Below, one piece after another: positions 1 through 5,601 of a DNA stretch of 5,601 nucleotides. Made by a program: the position numbers and the translations under genes. The first letter of the stretch is position 1. Each line of letters begins with the position of its first letter. The stretch covers positions 1 to 5,601 of the forward strand of contig PWWM01000172.1 in assembly GCA_003561495.1 (NCBI GenBank), written 5' to 3'. This stretch comes from Gammaproteobacteria bacterium. GTDB taxonomy: Bacteria; Pseudomonadota; Gammaproteobacteria; Xanthomonadales; Wenzhouxiangellaceae. The notes beneath the pieces were generated by a model. The model was not told the DNA's origin, ran no database searches, and saw nothing but the letters and a program-made list of their open reading frames with translations.

Positions 1-1
1 C

Positions 2-100
2 GATGGCGGCACCGGGTTGAGCGCCGTCGGACCGATCGTGGCCATCACCACCCTCAATGCCATCCTGCTGCTGACCGTCTACCGGCTGATTCGCTATTGA
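2..100 (+). CDS. C-terminal end of a small membrane protein (5' part outside window)
   Basis: An open frame enters from the left edge and stops at TGA 98-100, giving 32 residues. The fragment starts DGGTGLSAVGP, continues as an uninterrupted hydrophobic stretch (about residues 11-26, IVAITTLNAILLLTVY) and ends with the basic tail RLIRY. This is the shape of a last transmembrane helix with a positively charged cytoplasmic end. The GS/GP-IVA...AILLL..YRLI pattern resembles the C-terminus of the GlsB/YeaQ/YmgE family of small membrane proteins, but 32 residues are too few to be sure, so no name is given. It ends 57 bases before the hydrolase start and lies on the same strand. No convincing terminator separates the two, so read-through is possible. 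Confidence 0.6.
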   Translation, partial: DGGTGLSAVGPIVAITTLNAILLLTVYRLIRY

Positions 101-142
101 TGGCCAGAAGCGTTTTCTGTTAGCTTGCTCGGCAGGGACACT

Positions 143-149
143 GAGGGAG
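143..149 (+). promoter_or_regulatory. Shine-Dalgarno site that decides the hydrolase start
   Basis: GAGGGAG lies 8 bases before ATG 158-160. It favours that ATG over the in-frame TTG at 125, which would add 11 residues but has no purine-rich site in front of it. Confidence 0.7.
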
Positions 150-157
150 CCGTCATC

Positions 158-1477
158 ATGAGCCTGGTCAATCCGGTCATCGTCATCCCCGGCATTACTG
201 CCAGCGAGCTGCGTGACGAGTATGCCGTATCCCCCGAAACCGTCTGGTCGGCGGTCATGAACAAGGCCTACGACCGACTTACCCTGCATCCGGAAAACCT
301 GCGCTATGAGCTGATCGAACCGGCCCGAATCGCGCCGGACTCGGTGTTCAGGCTGGTTTATCGGCACCTGATCGAGGAATTGCGCTACAACCTGACCCGC
401 AAGCCCGAGGAGCCGGTGCCGGTCTATCCCTTTCCCTATGACTGGCGCCAGCCGCTGGACCTGGTCGAGCGGCAACTGGAGCGATTTGTCGACGAGGTCA
501 TCGCCCGGACCAGCCTGATGCGCCATTACCACCGGGCAGGCTATCCCGACCAAGCGAGGGTCAACCTGGTTGGACACTCCATGGGCGGTCTGATCATCGC
601 CGGGTATCTGGAGCGCAACGGTTCTTCTGCGCCGGTGGACAAGGTCGCCACGCTGGGCACGCCGTTTCGCGGCTCCTTCGAGGCACCACTGAAGATCATC
701 ACGGGTACGGCCAGTCTGGGTGGGGATGATGAATCCGGCTCGCGCGAACGCGAAGCGGCCCGCCTGACGCCATCGTTGTATCACTTGCTGCCCAGCTTCC
801 CCGAGGCCATCGAGACCAATCATGCCGACATTCCGGCCGATCTGTACGATGTCGATGCCTGGCAACCCGGTGTATTCGCCACCCTGGCCGAGTTCATTCG
901 TTTACACGGGCTACGCGGCCGGGCCAACCAGGGCAAGCGCCGTCAGTGGGCCCAGGAACTGCTTGCTGAAATGCTGACCCTTGCCCGTGCCCACCGGCAG
1001 CGCATCGAGTCCTTTCGTCTGGACCAGGCCGACATGCGTCCCGAACAATGGTTGTGCATGATCGGAGTGGACGCCACTACCCGCGTCCGTCTCAAGGTCG
1101 AACGTAGCGAGCGGCACCCGGTCTTCAACCTGACCGGCAAGGACCGCCAGAACCGCTGGGGCGACGATGATCTGGATGCCTGGCAGCTCAGCGGCGACGG
1201 CACGGTGCCGTATCGGGGCGCCGAGCCGGCCTTCCTCGAACGTCATCAGCTGGTCTGTCTACGCCCGAACGACTTCGGCTACTGGGAAGTCCGCGATCGC
1301 CTGCTGACTCGCAAGGCCGGCTTTCACGGCATGCTGCCGAATCTCAACCTCGCCCACCGCCTCATCATCAGCCACTTTTCCGGTCAACCGGTGCGCGGCA
1401 CCTGGTCTCGCCCCGCGCCCGGCATCGAGAAGGACGAGTGGCAGAGTCCGATCCGGAATCTCGAATTCAAGGCATGA
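158..1477 (+). CDS. LCAT-like alpha/beta hydrolase (lipase/acyltransferase)
   Basis: A 439-residue protein predicted to cleave or transfer acyl groups of lipids through an acyl-serine intermediate. Seen directly: an N-terminal strand and oxyanion-type loop PVIVIPGITAS (about residues 6-16), the YDWR motif (94-97) that is typical of lecithin:cholesterol acyltransferase relatives, the nucleophile elbow GHSMGG with Ser141, the block SGDGTVPYRG with Asp347, and FHGMLPN with His390. Together these form a complete catalytic triad in the family order. The region at roughly 170-300, rich in charged residues, probably forms the lid/cap. The N-terminus goes straight into the first core strand, with no signal peptide or transmembrane helix, so a cytoplasmic enzyme is likely unless it is exported another way. 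The start ATG is chosen for its Shine-Dalgarno site; an in-frame TTG at 125 is the alternative. The exact substrate (phospholipid, triacylglycerol, sterol or polyester) cannot be read from the sequence. The family call is firm, the reaction is inference. Confidence 0.8.
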   Translation: MSLVNPVIVIPGITASELRDEYAVSPETVWSAVMNKAYDRLTLHPENLRYELIEPARIAPDSVFRLVYRHLIEELRYNLTRKPEEPVPVYPFPYDWRQPLDLVERQLERFVDEVIARTSLMRHYHRAGYPDQARVNLVGHSMGGLIIAGYLERNGSSAPVDKVATLGTPFRGSFEAPLKIITGTASLGGDDESGSREREAARLTPSLYHLLPSFPEAIETNHADIPADLYDVDAWQPGVFATLAEFIRLHGLRGRANQGKRRQWAQELLAEMLTLARAHRQRIESFRLDQADMRPEQWLCMIGVDATTRVRLKVERSERHPVFNLTGKDRQNRWGDDDLDAWQLSGDGTVPYRGAEPAFLERHQLVCLRPNDFGYWEVRDRLLTRKAGFHGMLPNLNLAHRLIISHFSGQPVRGTWSRPAPGIEKDEWQSPIRNLEFKA

Positions 1478-1515
1478 GAAAGCCGAAAACGTGATTGCCA
1501 CCGCAAAACCCGCTC

Positions 1516-1551
1516 GTTTACCCGCTCCTGTTCACTGAAAAACGGGTAAAC
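1516..1551. repeat. Perfect 9-bp inverted repeat, candidate operator upstream of hflK
   Basis: GTTTACCCG (1516-1524) and CGGGTAAAC (1543-1551) are exact reverse complements separated by 18 bases. The left arm also forms part of a direct repeat, ACCCGCTC at 1508-1515 and again at 1520-1527. No T-run follows the right arm, so a Rho-independent terminator for the hydrolase gene is unlikely. The position, 92 bases before the hflK start and 39 bases after the hydrolase stop, suits a regulator-binding site or the leader of the hflKC transcript. I could not identify a -35/-10 pair with confidence. Confidence 0.45.
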
Positions 1552-1563
1552 TTCCGCAGTTCG

Positions 1564-1583
1564 CCGGCGGGTTGTCCGGCGGG
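1564..1583. repeat. Tandem CCGGCGGG direct repeat, 12-bp phase
   Basis: CCGGCGGG occurs at 1564-1571 and 1576-1583, separated by TTGT. The 12-base period matches that of the ACCCGCTC pair at 1508-1527 in the same gap. The second copy overlaps a short possible stem, CGGGC (1580-1584) with GCCCG (1594-1598). Function is unknown; it may be part of the hflK control region or only GC-rich chance similarity. Confidence 0.3.
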
Positions 1584-1642
1584 CTCTAGCGGCGCCCGGT
1601 TGTCATGAGGGCGAGGGATATTCCGACCAGGGAGTTTCATCA

Positions 1643-2665
1643 ATGAATCAAAAGCGAAGTCAGGCTGTGGGTGGAACCCCAGCCAAAGGACTGGCCGATG
1701 TATTCGGCGCCAATGCCGGCAAGAAGTCCGGCGGCGTTGTGATCGGCGCCATTGTCATCCTGTTGCTGATCTGGATACTGGCCACCTCTTTCTACACGGT
1801 ACAACCGGAAGAACGGGCCGTAGTCAAGCGCTTTGGCGCGGTCATCAAGATCACCGACCCGGGACTGCACTTCAAGCTGCCCATGGGCATCGACCAGGTC
1901 CAGTGGGTCGCGACCGAGCGGGTGCTTAAGCAGGAGTTCGGCTTTCGCACGGAGGGCGTTCGCGGTGGCCGGACTCAGTACAGCCAGAAGGCCTTCGAAG
2001 ATGAGTCGCTGATGTTAACCGGTGATCTCAACATCATCGACCTGGAATGGGTGGTGCAGTACCGCATCAATGACCCGATCAAGTTCCTCTATTCCATGCG
2101 TGAACCGACCCAGACCCTGCGTGATATTTCCGAGTCGGTCATGCGTCGGGTGGTCGGCAATCGCCTGGGCTCCGATGTGCTGACCGTTGGCCGAGTCGAA
2201 ATTCAGCAACTGGGCCGCGATGAAATGCAGCAGATCATGGACCGCTACGATGCCGGCATTCACGTGATCACTGTTGAATTGCAGGATGTGGTGCCGCCAC
2301 CGGCCGTTCAGCCGGCCTTCAACGAGGTCAACGAGGCTCGCCAGGAACGCGAGCGCATGATCAACGAGGCCCAGAAGCGGGTCAACCAGGAGATTCCCCG
2401 GGCCGAGGGCCAGGCATTGCGCACCATTGCCGAGGCTCAGGGATATGCCACCGAGCGCGTCAACCGTGCGCTGGGTGAAAGTACACGCTTTTCTGCGGTG
2501 CTGGCTGAATACCAGCGCGTGCCCGAGGTTACCCGCTCGCGACTGTACCTGGAGGCATTGGCCGAAATCCTGCCCGAAATTGGACAGATCCTGGTCGTTC
2601 AGGAAGACCAGCTTGCGCCATTGCCCTTGCTCAACGTGGATCGCAACCAGGAGGCCCAGCCATGA
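1643..2665 (+). CDS. hflK: HflK, SPFH/Band 7 subunit of the FtsH-regulating HflKC complex
   Basis: A 340-residue membrane protein that with HflC forms the large periplasm-facing cage around the FtsH AAA protease and modulates its degradation of membrane proteins. Seen: a short polar N-terminus, one transmembrane helix (about residues 31-48), then the Band 7/SPFH start FYTVQPEERAVVKRFG, the segment ESLMLTGDLNIIDLEWVVQY (121-140), the family signature DVVPPPAVQPAFNEVN (215-230), a long Ala/Glu/Arg-rich coiled coil (about 230-295), and the C-terminal block RSRLYLEALAEILPEI. AGGGAG at 1629-1634 lies 8 bases before the ATG. The protein is shorter than E. coli HflK (about 419 residues), mainly because the Gly-rich N-terminal tail is missing. 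The GFRTEG and LMLTGDLNIIDLEW wording looks like a divergent HflK branch. There is no hfq or hflX in front, unlike the E. coli locus. The stop overlaps the hflC start. Confidence 0.93.
   Translation: MNQKRSQAVGGTPAKGLADVFGANAGKKSGGVVIGAIVILLLIWILATSFYTVQPEERAVVKRFGAVIKITDPGLHFKLPMGIDQVQWVATERVLKQEFGFRTEGVRGGRTQYSQKAFEDESLMLTGDLNIIDLEWVVQYRINDPIKFLYSMREPTQTLRDISESVMRRVVGNRLGSDVLTVGRVEIQQLGRDEMQQIMDRYDAGIHVITVELQDVVPPPAVQPAFNEVNEARQERERMINEAQKRVNQEIPRAEGQALRTIAEAQGYATERVNRALGESTRFSAVLAEYQRVPEVTRSRLYLEALAEILPEIGQILVVQEDQLAPLPLLNVDRNQEAQP
2649..2654 (+). promoter_or_regulatory. Strong Shine-Dalgarno for hflC inside the hflK 3' end
   Basis: AGGAGG, the full consensus, sits 7 bases before the hflC ATG and within the last codons of hflK. 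Together with the ATGA overlap this indicates coupled, near-equimolar translation of the two subunits. Confidence 0.75.
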
Positions 2666-3603
2666 AATCACTCGGACTGATCATTGCATTGCTGCTCTTT
2701 CTCATCATCGGCTCGGCCTGCACCTTTGTGCTGGATGAAGCCGATCAGGCCATCATCGTTCAATTCGGTGAACCACGTGGCGACCTCATTTCCGAGCCCG
2801 GGCTGAAGTTCAAGTTGCCGTGGCAGCAGGTACGCCGCTTCGACAAGCGTCTTCTCAACTGGGATGGCGACGTCACCCAGATTCCGACCCTGGGTCGGGA
2901 ATTCATTCTGGTCGACACCACCGCGCGCTGGCGCATCGAGGATCCCCTGCAGTTCCTGCGCAGTGTCCGCGATGAGCGCGGCGCCCGCACCCGCCTCGAT
3001 GACATCATCGATTCGGTTGTTCGCGACATGGTCTCATCCACTGAACTGGAGGAAATCATTCGTTCCCGCGACTGGAGCGTGGATGTCGATGAACTCGAGG
3101 ATCCGACCCTGGCCCAGCGCGACGATGTGGATCTGCAGATGCGGCCGAAACTGGGGCGCGAACTGCTGGAGCAGGAAATCCTGCAGCGCGCTCGTCGCCT
3201 GATGCCCGAGCTTGGGATCGAACTTCACGATGTGCGCGTCAAGCGGGTCAACTACATCGATTCGGTCCGCCGCCAGGTCGAAAGCCGCATGATTGCCGAA
3301 CGCCAGTCGATTGCCGAACGTTTCCGCGCCGAAGGCCAGGGCCAGGCCCAGGAAATTCTTGGTGAAATGGCGCGTGAGCTGCAGACCATCCGCTCCGAGG
3401 CCGCCAAACAAGCCGAGGAAATCCGTGGCCAGGCCGATGCCGACGCCACCCGAATCTATGGCCAGGCCTTCGGGGCCGACCCGGAGTTCTACGCCTTCTT
3501 CAGAACCCTGGAGACCTATCGTGTGCTCGGCAAGAACAGCACGCTGATGCTGCGCGCTGACTCCGATTTCTTCCGGTATCTTGAGAAAGCGCAGGCCGAT
3601 TGA
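2662..3603 (+). CDS. hflC: HflC, SPFH/Band 7 partner of HflK
   Basis: A 313-residue partner of HflK (E. coli HflC is about 334) in the membrane complex that controls FtsH. Seen: an N-terminal transmembrane helix (about residues 4-20), the Band 7 start DEADQAIIVQFGEP, the segment EPGLKFKLP (45-53), IPTLGREFILVDTTARWRI (74-92), SVRDERGARTRLDDIIDSVV (101-120), the marker LGIELHDVRVKRVNY (184-198), a charged Ala/Gln/Glu-rich coiled coil (about 205-265), and the closing signature DPEFYAFFRTLETYR plus SDFFRYLEK, which matches the HflC C-terminus very well. Between residues 138 and 172 lies an acidic insert (DVDELEDPTLAQRDDVD) where E. coli HflC also carries a variable loop. The ATG overlaps the hflK stop by four bases. 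The Cys at residue 20 is not in a proper lipobox, so I read the N-terminus as an uncleaved signal anchor. The gene ends 5 bases before a REP-like hairpin. Confidence 0.93.
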   Translation: MKSLGLIIALLLFLIIGSACTFVLDEADQAIIVQFGEPRGDLISEPGLKFKLPWQQVRRFDKRLLNWDGDVTQIPTLGREFILVDTTARWRIEDPLQFLRSVRDERGARTRLDDIIDSVVRDMVSSTELEEIIRSRDWSVDVDELEDPTLAQRDDVDLQMRPKLGRELLEQEILQRARRLMPELGIELHDVRVKRVNYIDSVRRQVESRMIAERQSIAERFRAEGQGQAQEILGEMARELQTIRSEAAKQAEEIRGQADADATRIYGQAFGADPEFYAFFRTLETYRVLGKNSTLMLRADSDFFRYLEKAQAD

Positions 3604-3608
3604 TTTTG

Positions 3609-3636
3609 GTAGGTCGGCCCTACGTGGCCGACGGTC
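3609..3636 (+). repeat. REP-like unit A
   Basis: GTAG head at 3609-3612, stem GTCGGCC (3613-3619) with GGCCGAC (3626-3632), loop CTACGT (3620-3625), tail GGTC (3633-3636). It begins 5 bases after the hflC stop, following a TTTT run. The unit is the exact reverse complement of unit C. Confidence 0.75.
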
Positions 3637-3651
3637 CATGTCACCGACATC

Positions 3652-3727
3652 GACTCAAATTCGACACGGTGGATCCCTGGATTGAAGTCGCGACACGCGA
3701 ACCATCCAATGGCGATGAATTCGAGTC
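3652..3727. repeat. Nested inverted repeats between the REP-like units
   Basis: Between units A and B lie further arms: GACTCAAATTC (3652-3662) against GAATTCGAGTC (3717-3727), 10 of 11 positions complementary; TGGAT (3678-3682) against ATCCA (3704-3708); and TCGCG (3688-3692) against CGCGA (3696-3700) around an ACA loop. Their centres all fall near 3690-3694, close to the centre of the A-B pair (3683), so 3609-3757 could fold as one long interrupted hairpin or cruciform. Confidence 0.5.
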
Positions 3728-3729
3728 AT

Positions 3730-3757
3730 GACCGTCGGGGACGTAGCCCCGACCTAC
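3730..3757 (-). repeat. REP-like unit B (stem variant)
   Basis: On the minus strand it has the GTAG head (CTAC at 3754-3757 on the plus strand). The stem is formed by GTCGGGG (3734-3740) and CCCCGAC (3747-3753), plus-strand sequence, around ACGTAG. It differs from unit C at only four bases, and these four form two swapped base pairs at the top of the stem. Confidence 0.75.
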
Positions 3758-3760
3758 AAC

Positions 3761-3788
3761 GACCGTCGGCCACGTAGGGCCGACCTAC
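3761..3788 (-). repeat. REP-like unit C overlapping the fadH stop
   Basis: Minus-strand unit with the GTAG head at CTAC 3785-3788. The stem is formed by GTCGGCC (3765-3771) and GGCCGAC (3778-3784), plus-strand sequence, around ACGTAG. The TAG inside its head is the fadH stop codon. It lies 3 bases from unit B, giving a tandem period of 31. Confidence 0.75.
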
Positions 3789-5601
3789 AGGCGAGCGGCG
3801 AGCCGGGTGCCTTGGTCAATGGCGCGTTTGGCATCGAGTTCGGCGGCGACATCGGCGCCGCCGATCCGATGGACACGCACGCCCTGCCCTTCCAGTGCCT
3901 CGGCCAGCACCCGGTTGGGTAGCTGGCCGGCGCAAATGACGATGTTGTCGACTTCGAGCAGTTGCGGTTGATCCTCCACACGGATATGCAGGCCTTGATC
4001 ATCGATGCGCTCATAGCTGACTCCTGAGAGCATGTTGACGCCAAAACCTTTCAACGAGGTGCGATGGATCCAGCCGGTGGTCTTGCCCAGGCCTTTGCCC
4101 GGCTTGGAAGTCTTTCTTTGCAGCAGGTGAATTTCACGGGCCGGCGGCCCGAAATTCGGTTTCATCCCGTCAACCCCGCCGCGCCGGGACAGATCCATGT
4201 CCACACCCCACTGATCAAAGAAATCCTTCGGATCCGGTTGATCCGGATCAGGAGAGTCAGCCACATGGTCATGGACCAGGAATTCGCTGACATCGAAGCC
4301 AATGCCGCCGGCGCCGATCACAGCGACTCTTTTCCCGACCGGCTTGCCATGCAACAGCACATCGATGTAGCTGAGCACGGAGGGATGATCCTGTCCGGGA
4401 ATCTGCGGATCACGGGGAGTCACACCCGTGGCGATGATGACTTCATCAAAGCCCTGCTCGCCCAGGGCCTCGGCAGTCGCTTCGGAGTTCAGGCGCAATT
4501 CCACGCCACTCAACTCGATGCGGCGCTGAAAGTAGCGCAGAGTCTCGACGAATTCCTCCTTGCCGGGGATGCGCTTGGCCATGTTGAACTGGCCGCCGAT
4601 GCGGTCGGATTTTTCAAACAGCACCACCTGGTGACCGCGCTCAGCCGCCGTGGTCGCAGCCGCCAGTCCGGCCGGACCGGCGCCGATTACGGCAATTTTC
4701 TTGCCTGATTCGGCCGTTTCAATGCGCAGCTCGGTCTCGTGGCCGGCGCGCGGATTGACCAGGCACGAGGCCACCTTGTTCTGAAAGACATGATCCAGGC
4801 AGGCCTGATTGCAACCGATGCAGGTGTTGATTTCATCGACCCGCTGCTCGGCGCTCTTGATCACCCAGTCTGGATCCGCCAGCAATGGCCGCGCCATGGA
4901 AATCATGTCGGCATCGCCACGGGCCAGAATATCTTCGGCGGTGTGCGGCATGTTGATGCGGTTGGTGGTCACCAGCGGCACCGAAACCGAGCCCTTGAGC
5001 TTGCGGGTCACCCAGGTAAAGGCGGCCCGCGGCACGCTGGTGGCGATGGTTGGAATGCGGGTCTCGTGCCAACCGATGCCAGTGTTGATGATGGTGGCCC
5101 CGGCCTGTTCGATGGCCTGACCCAGAGCAACAACCTCCTCCCAGGTATTGCCATCGGCCAGCATGTCGAGCATGGACAGCCGATAGATGATGATGAAATG
5201 CTCGCCCACCGCTTCACGGATGCGCTTGACGATTTCCACCGGCAAGCGCATTCGGTTTTCGAAATCCCCGCCCCATTGGTCGCTGCGGTGATTGGTGCGC
5301 GGGACCAGAAACTGGTTGATGAAATAGCCTTCTGAGCCCATCACCTCGACGCCGTCATAGCCGGCTTTCCGGGCCAGGCTCGCACAGCGCACGAAATCAC
5401 CGATCTGCTTCTCGACACCCCGACTGGAAAGCGCTTTGGGCTTGAACGGCGTGATCGGCGACTGAATCGCCGAGGGTGCGACCGAGAACGGGTGATAGGC
5501 GTAGCGCCCGGCATGCAGGATCTGCATGCAGATGCGCCCCCCGGCTTCGTGCACGGCCTCGGTCATGGCTCGGTGGCGACGCACTTCCCAGCGATTGGTC
5601 A
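3785..5601 (-). CDS. fadH: 2,4-dienoyl-CoA reductase [NADPH] FadH (N-terminus outside window)
   Basis: FadH reduces 2,4-dienoyl-CoA to enoyl-CoA with NADPH so that polyunsaturated fatty acids can enter beta-oxidation; it is a cytoplasmic flavo-iron-sulfur enzyme. At least 604 codons are visible and the frame is open to the right edge (TNRWE precedes the GTG at 5582-5584). By alignment from memory with the E. coli protein (672 residues), about 74 N-terminal residues are missing. Numbering from that GTG: TIM-barrel Old Yellow Enzyme domain (1 to about 250) with catalytic Tyr87 in GSEGY and His173 in GIGWHE (E. coli Tyr166 and His252); [4Fe-4S] ligands Cys255, Cys258, Cys262 and Cys274; FAD-binding GAGPAGLAA (301-309); NADPH-binding GAGGIGFD (424-431). 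QRKTSKPGKGLGKTTGWIHR (489-508) is close to the E. coli FadH text. A Pro/Asp-rich loop (443-453, ADSPDPDQPDP... region) is longer or more acidic than in E. coli. The stop TAG lies in a REP-like unit. The GTG at 5584 is internal, not the start. Confidence 0.97.
   Translation of the reverse strand, partial: TNRWEVRRHRAMTEAVHEAGGRICMQILHAGRYAYHPFSVAPSAIQSPITPFKPKALSSRGVEKQIGDFVRCASLARKAGYDGVEVMGSEGYFINQFLVPRTNHRSDQWGGDFENRMRLPVEIVKRIREAVGEHFIIIYRLSMLDMLADGNTWEEVVALGQAIEQAGATIINTGIGWHETRIPTIATSVPRAAFTWVTRKLKGSVSVPLVTTNRINMPHTAEDILARGDADMISMARPLLADPDWVIKSAEQRVDEINTCIGCNQACLDHVFQNKVASCLVNPRAGHETELRIETAESGKKIAVIGAGPAGLAAATTAAERGHQVVLFEKSDRIGGQFNMAKRIPGKEEFVETLRYFQRRIELSGVELRLNSEATAEALGEQGFDEVIIATGVTPRDPQIPGQDHPSVLSYIDVLLHGKPVGKRVAVIGAGGIGFDVSEFLVHDHVADSPDPDQPDPKDFFDQWGVDMDLSRRGGVDGMKPNFGPPAREIHLLQRKTSKPGKGLGKTTGWIHRTSLKGFGVNMLSGVSYERIDDQGLHIRVEDQPQLLEVDNIVICAGQLPNRVLAEALEGQGVRVHRIGGADVAAELDAKRAIDQGTRLAARL

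Larger units (their letters stand above)
3609..3788. repeat. REP-like palindrome cluster (REPIN-type arrangement)
   Basis: Three 28-bp units with a GTAG head and a 7-bp stem/6-base loop fill the gap between the convergent genes hflC and fadH. Unit A (3609-3636) faces units B (3730-3757) and C (3761-3788), which are tandem on the opposite strand with a 31-base period. A and C are exact reverse complements over all 28 bases. The GTAG head, short imperfect-palindrome body and inverted pairing are hallmarks of REP/REPIN sequences that RAYT (TnpA_REP) transposases mobilise; the GTAG-headed type is known from Stenotrophomonas (SMAG elements). No transposase is in the window. Lying 3' of two convergent genes, the hairpins could also protect mRNA ends or stop transcription from both sides. 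The family match is inferred from form, not from a search. Confidence 0.75.

Noticed and set aside
105..119. Small hairpin CAGAA/TTCTG as a terminator for the upstream gene
   Set aside because: Only 5 AT-leaning base pairs and no following T-run; too weak to call.
97..125. TTGATG and TTAGCT as a -35/-10 promoter before the hydrolase
   Set aside because: The spacing is 17 bases, but the -10 box matches the consensus poorly and the -35 overlaps the previous stop; chance level.
125..157. TTG start giving an 11-residue longer hydrolase
   Set aside because: No Shine-Dalgarno precedes the TTG, whereas GAGGGAG stands 8 bases before the ATG at 158, and the extra residues LGRDTEGAVI are not part of the hydrolase fold.
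2015..2671. 218-codon open frame on the minus strand across hflK
   Set aside because: It lies entirely opposite a clearly recognised hflK; its translation shows no family features and its openness is expected from the codon bias of the GC-rich plus-strand gene.
2662..2721. Lipoprotein signal (IIGSAC) at the HflC N-terminus
   Set aside because: The -3 position relative to the Cys is Gly rather than Leu/Val/Ile, and HflC proteins are known to keep this segment as a membrane anchor.
3034..3639. 201-codon minus-strand frame covering hflC and REP-like unit A
   Set aside because: It is antisense to hflC, begins within the repeat, and has low-complexity shadow-type composition.
3609..3788. CRISPR array
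   Set aside because: There are only three units, they are in opposite orientations, and the spacers are 93 and 3 bases; this fits REP-like elements, not CRISPR.
3728..3922. 64-codon plus-strand frame starting in the REP-like cluster
   Set aside because: Its first part is translated palindrome and the rest is antisense to the fadH 3' end; there is no ribosome site in front.
4064..4708. 214-codon open frame on the plus strand across fadH
   Set aside because: It is antisense to the conserved cofactor-binding half of FadH, has no recognisable domain or good ribosome site, and is explained as a shadow frame. The same holds for 4739-5335.

Overview
The window reads as ordinary chromosomal DNA from a GC-rich gammaproteobacterium. 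The strongest clue is a fadH product that follows the Escherichia coli enzyme almost block by block. An HflK/HflC pair and GTAG-headed REP-like palindromes of the kind known from Stenotrophomonas/Xanthomonas relatives fit the same picture. An assignment to the Xanthomonadales/Chromatiales side of the class is only an inference.

Layout from left to right: (1) bases 2-100 are the last 32 codons of a small membrane protein read on the + strand. (2) Bases 158-1477 (+) encode a 439-residue serine alpha/beta hydrolase of the LCAT-like acyltransferase/lipase type with a complete Ser-Asp-His triad and no visible signal peptide. (3) Bases 1478-1642 are a 165-base gap holding a perfect 9-bp inverted repeat and two 12-bp-phased direct repeats, probably the control region of the next operon. 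(4) Bases 1643-3603 (+) hold hflK and hflC, overlapping by ATGA and therefore translationally coupled; both look like a divergent branch of the family. (5) Bases 3604-3784 are a convergent intergenic gap filled by three 28-bp REP-like hairpin units, one facing two tandem copies, with further nested dyads between them. (6) Bases 3785-5601 (-) hold fadH, 2,4-dienoyl-CoA reductase, whose start lies beyond the right edge.

Functionally, the hydrolase and FadH both touch lipid metabolism (acyl-ester cleavage or transfer, and beta-oxidation of unsaturated fatty acids). HflKC is a membrane quality-control complex that restrains the FtsH protease. The genes are not one operon: fadH is convergent, and 165 bases separate the hydrolase from hflK. 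I see no evidence for a new multi-gene system. The part most worth a second look is the REP-like array at 3609-3788, which shows compensatory base changes in its stems and supplies the stop codon of fadH.
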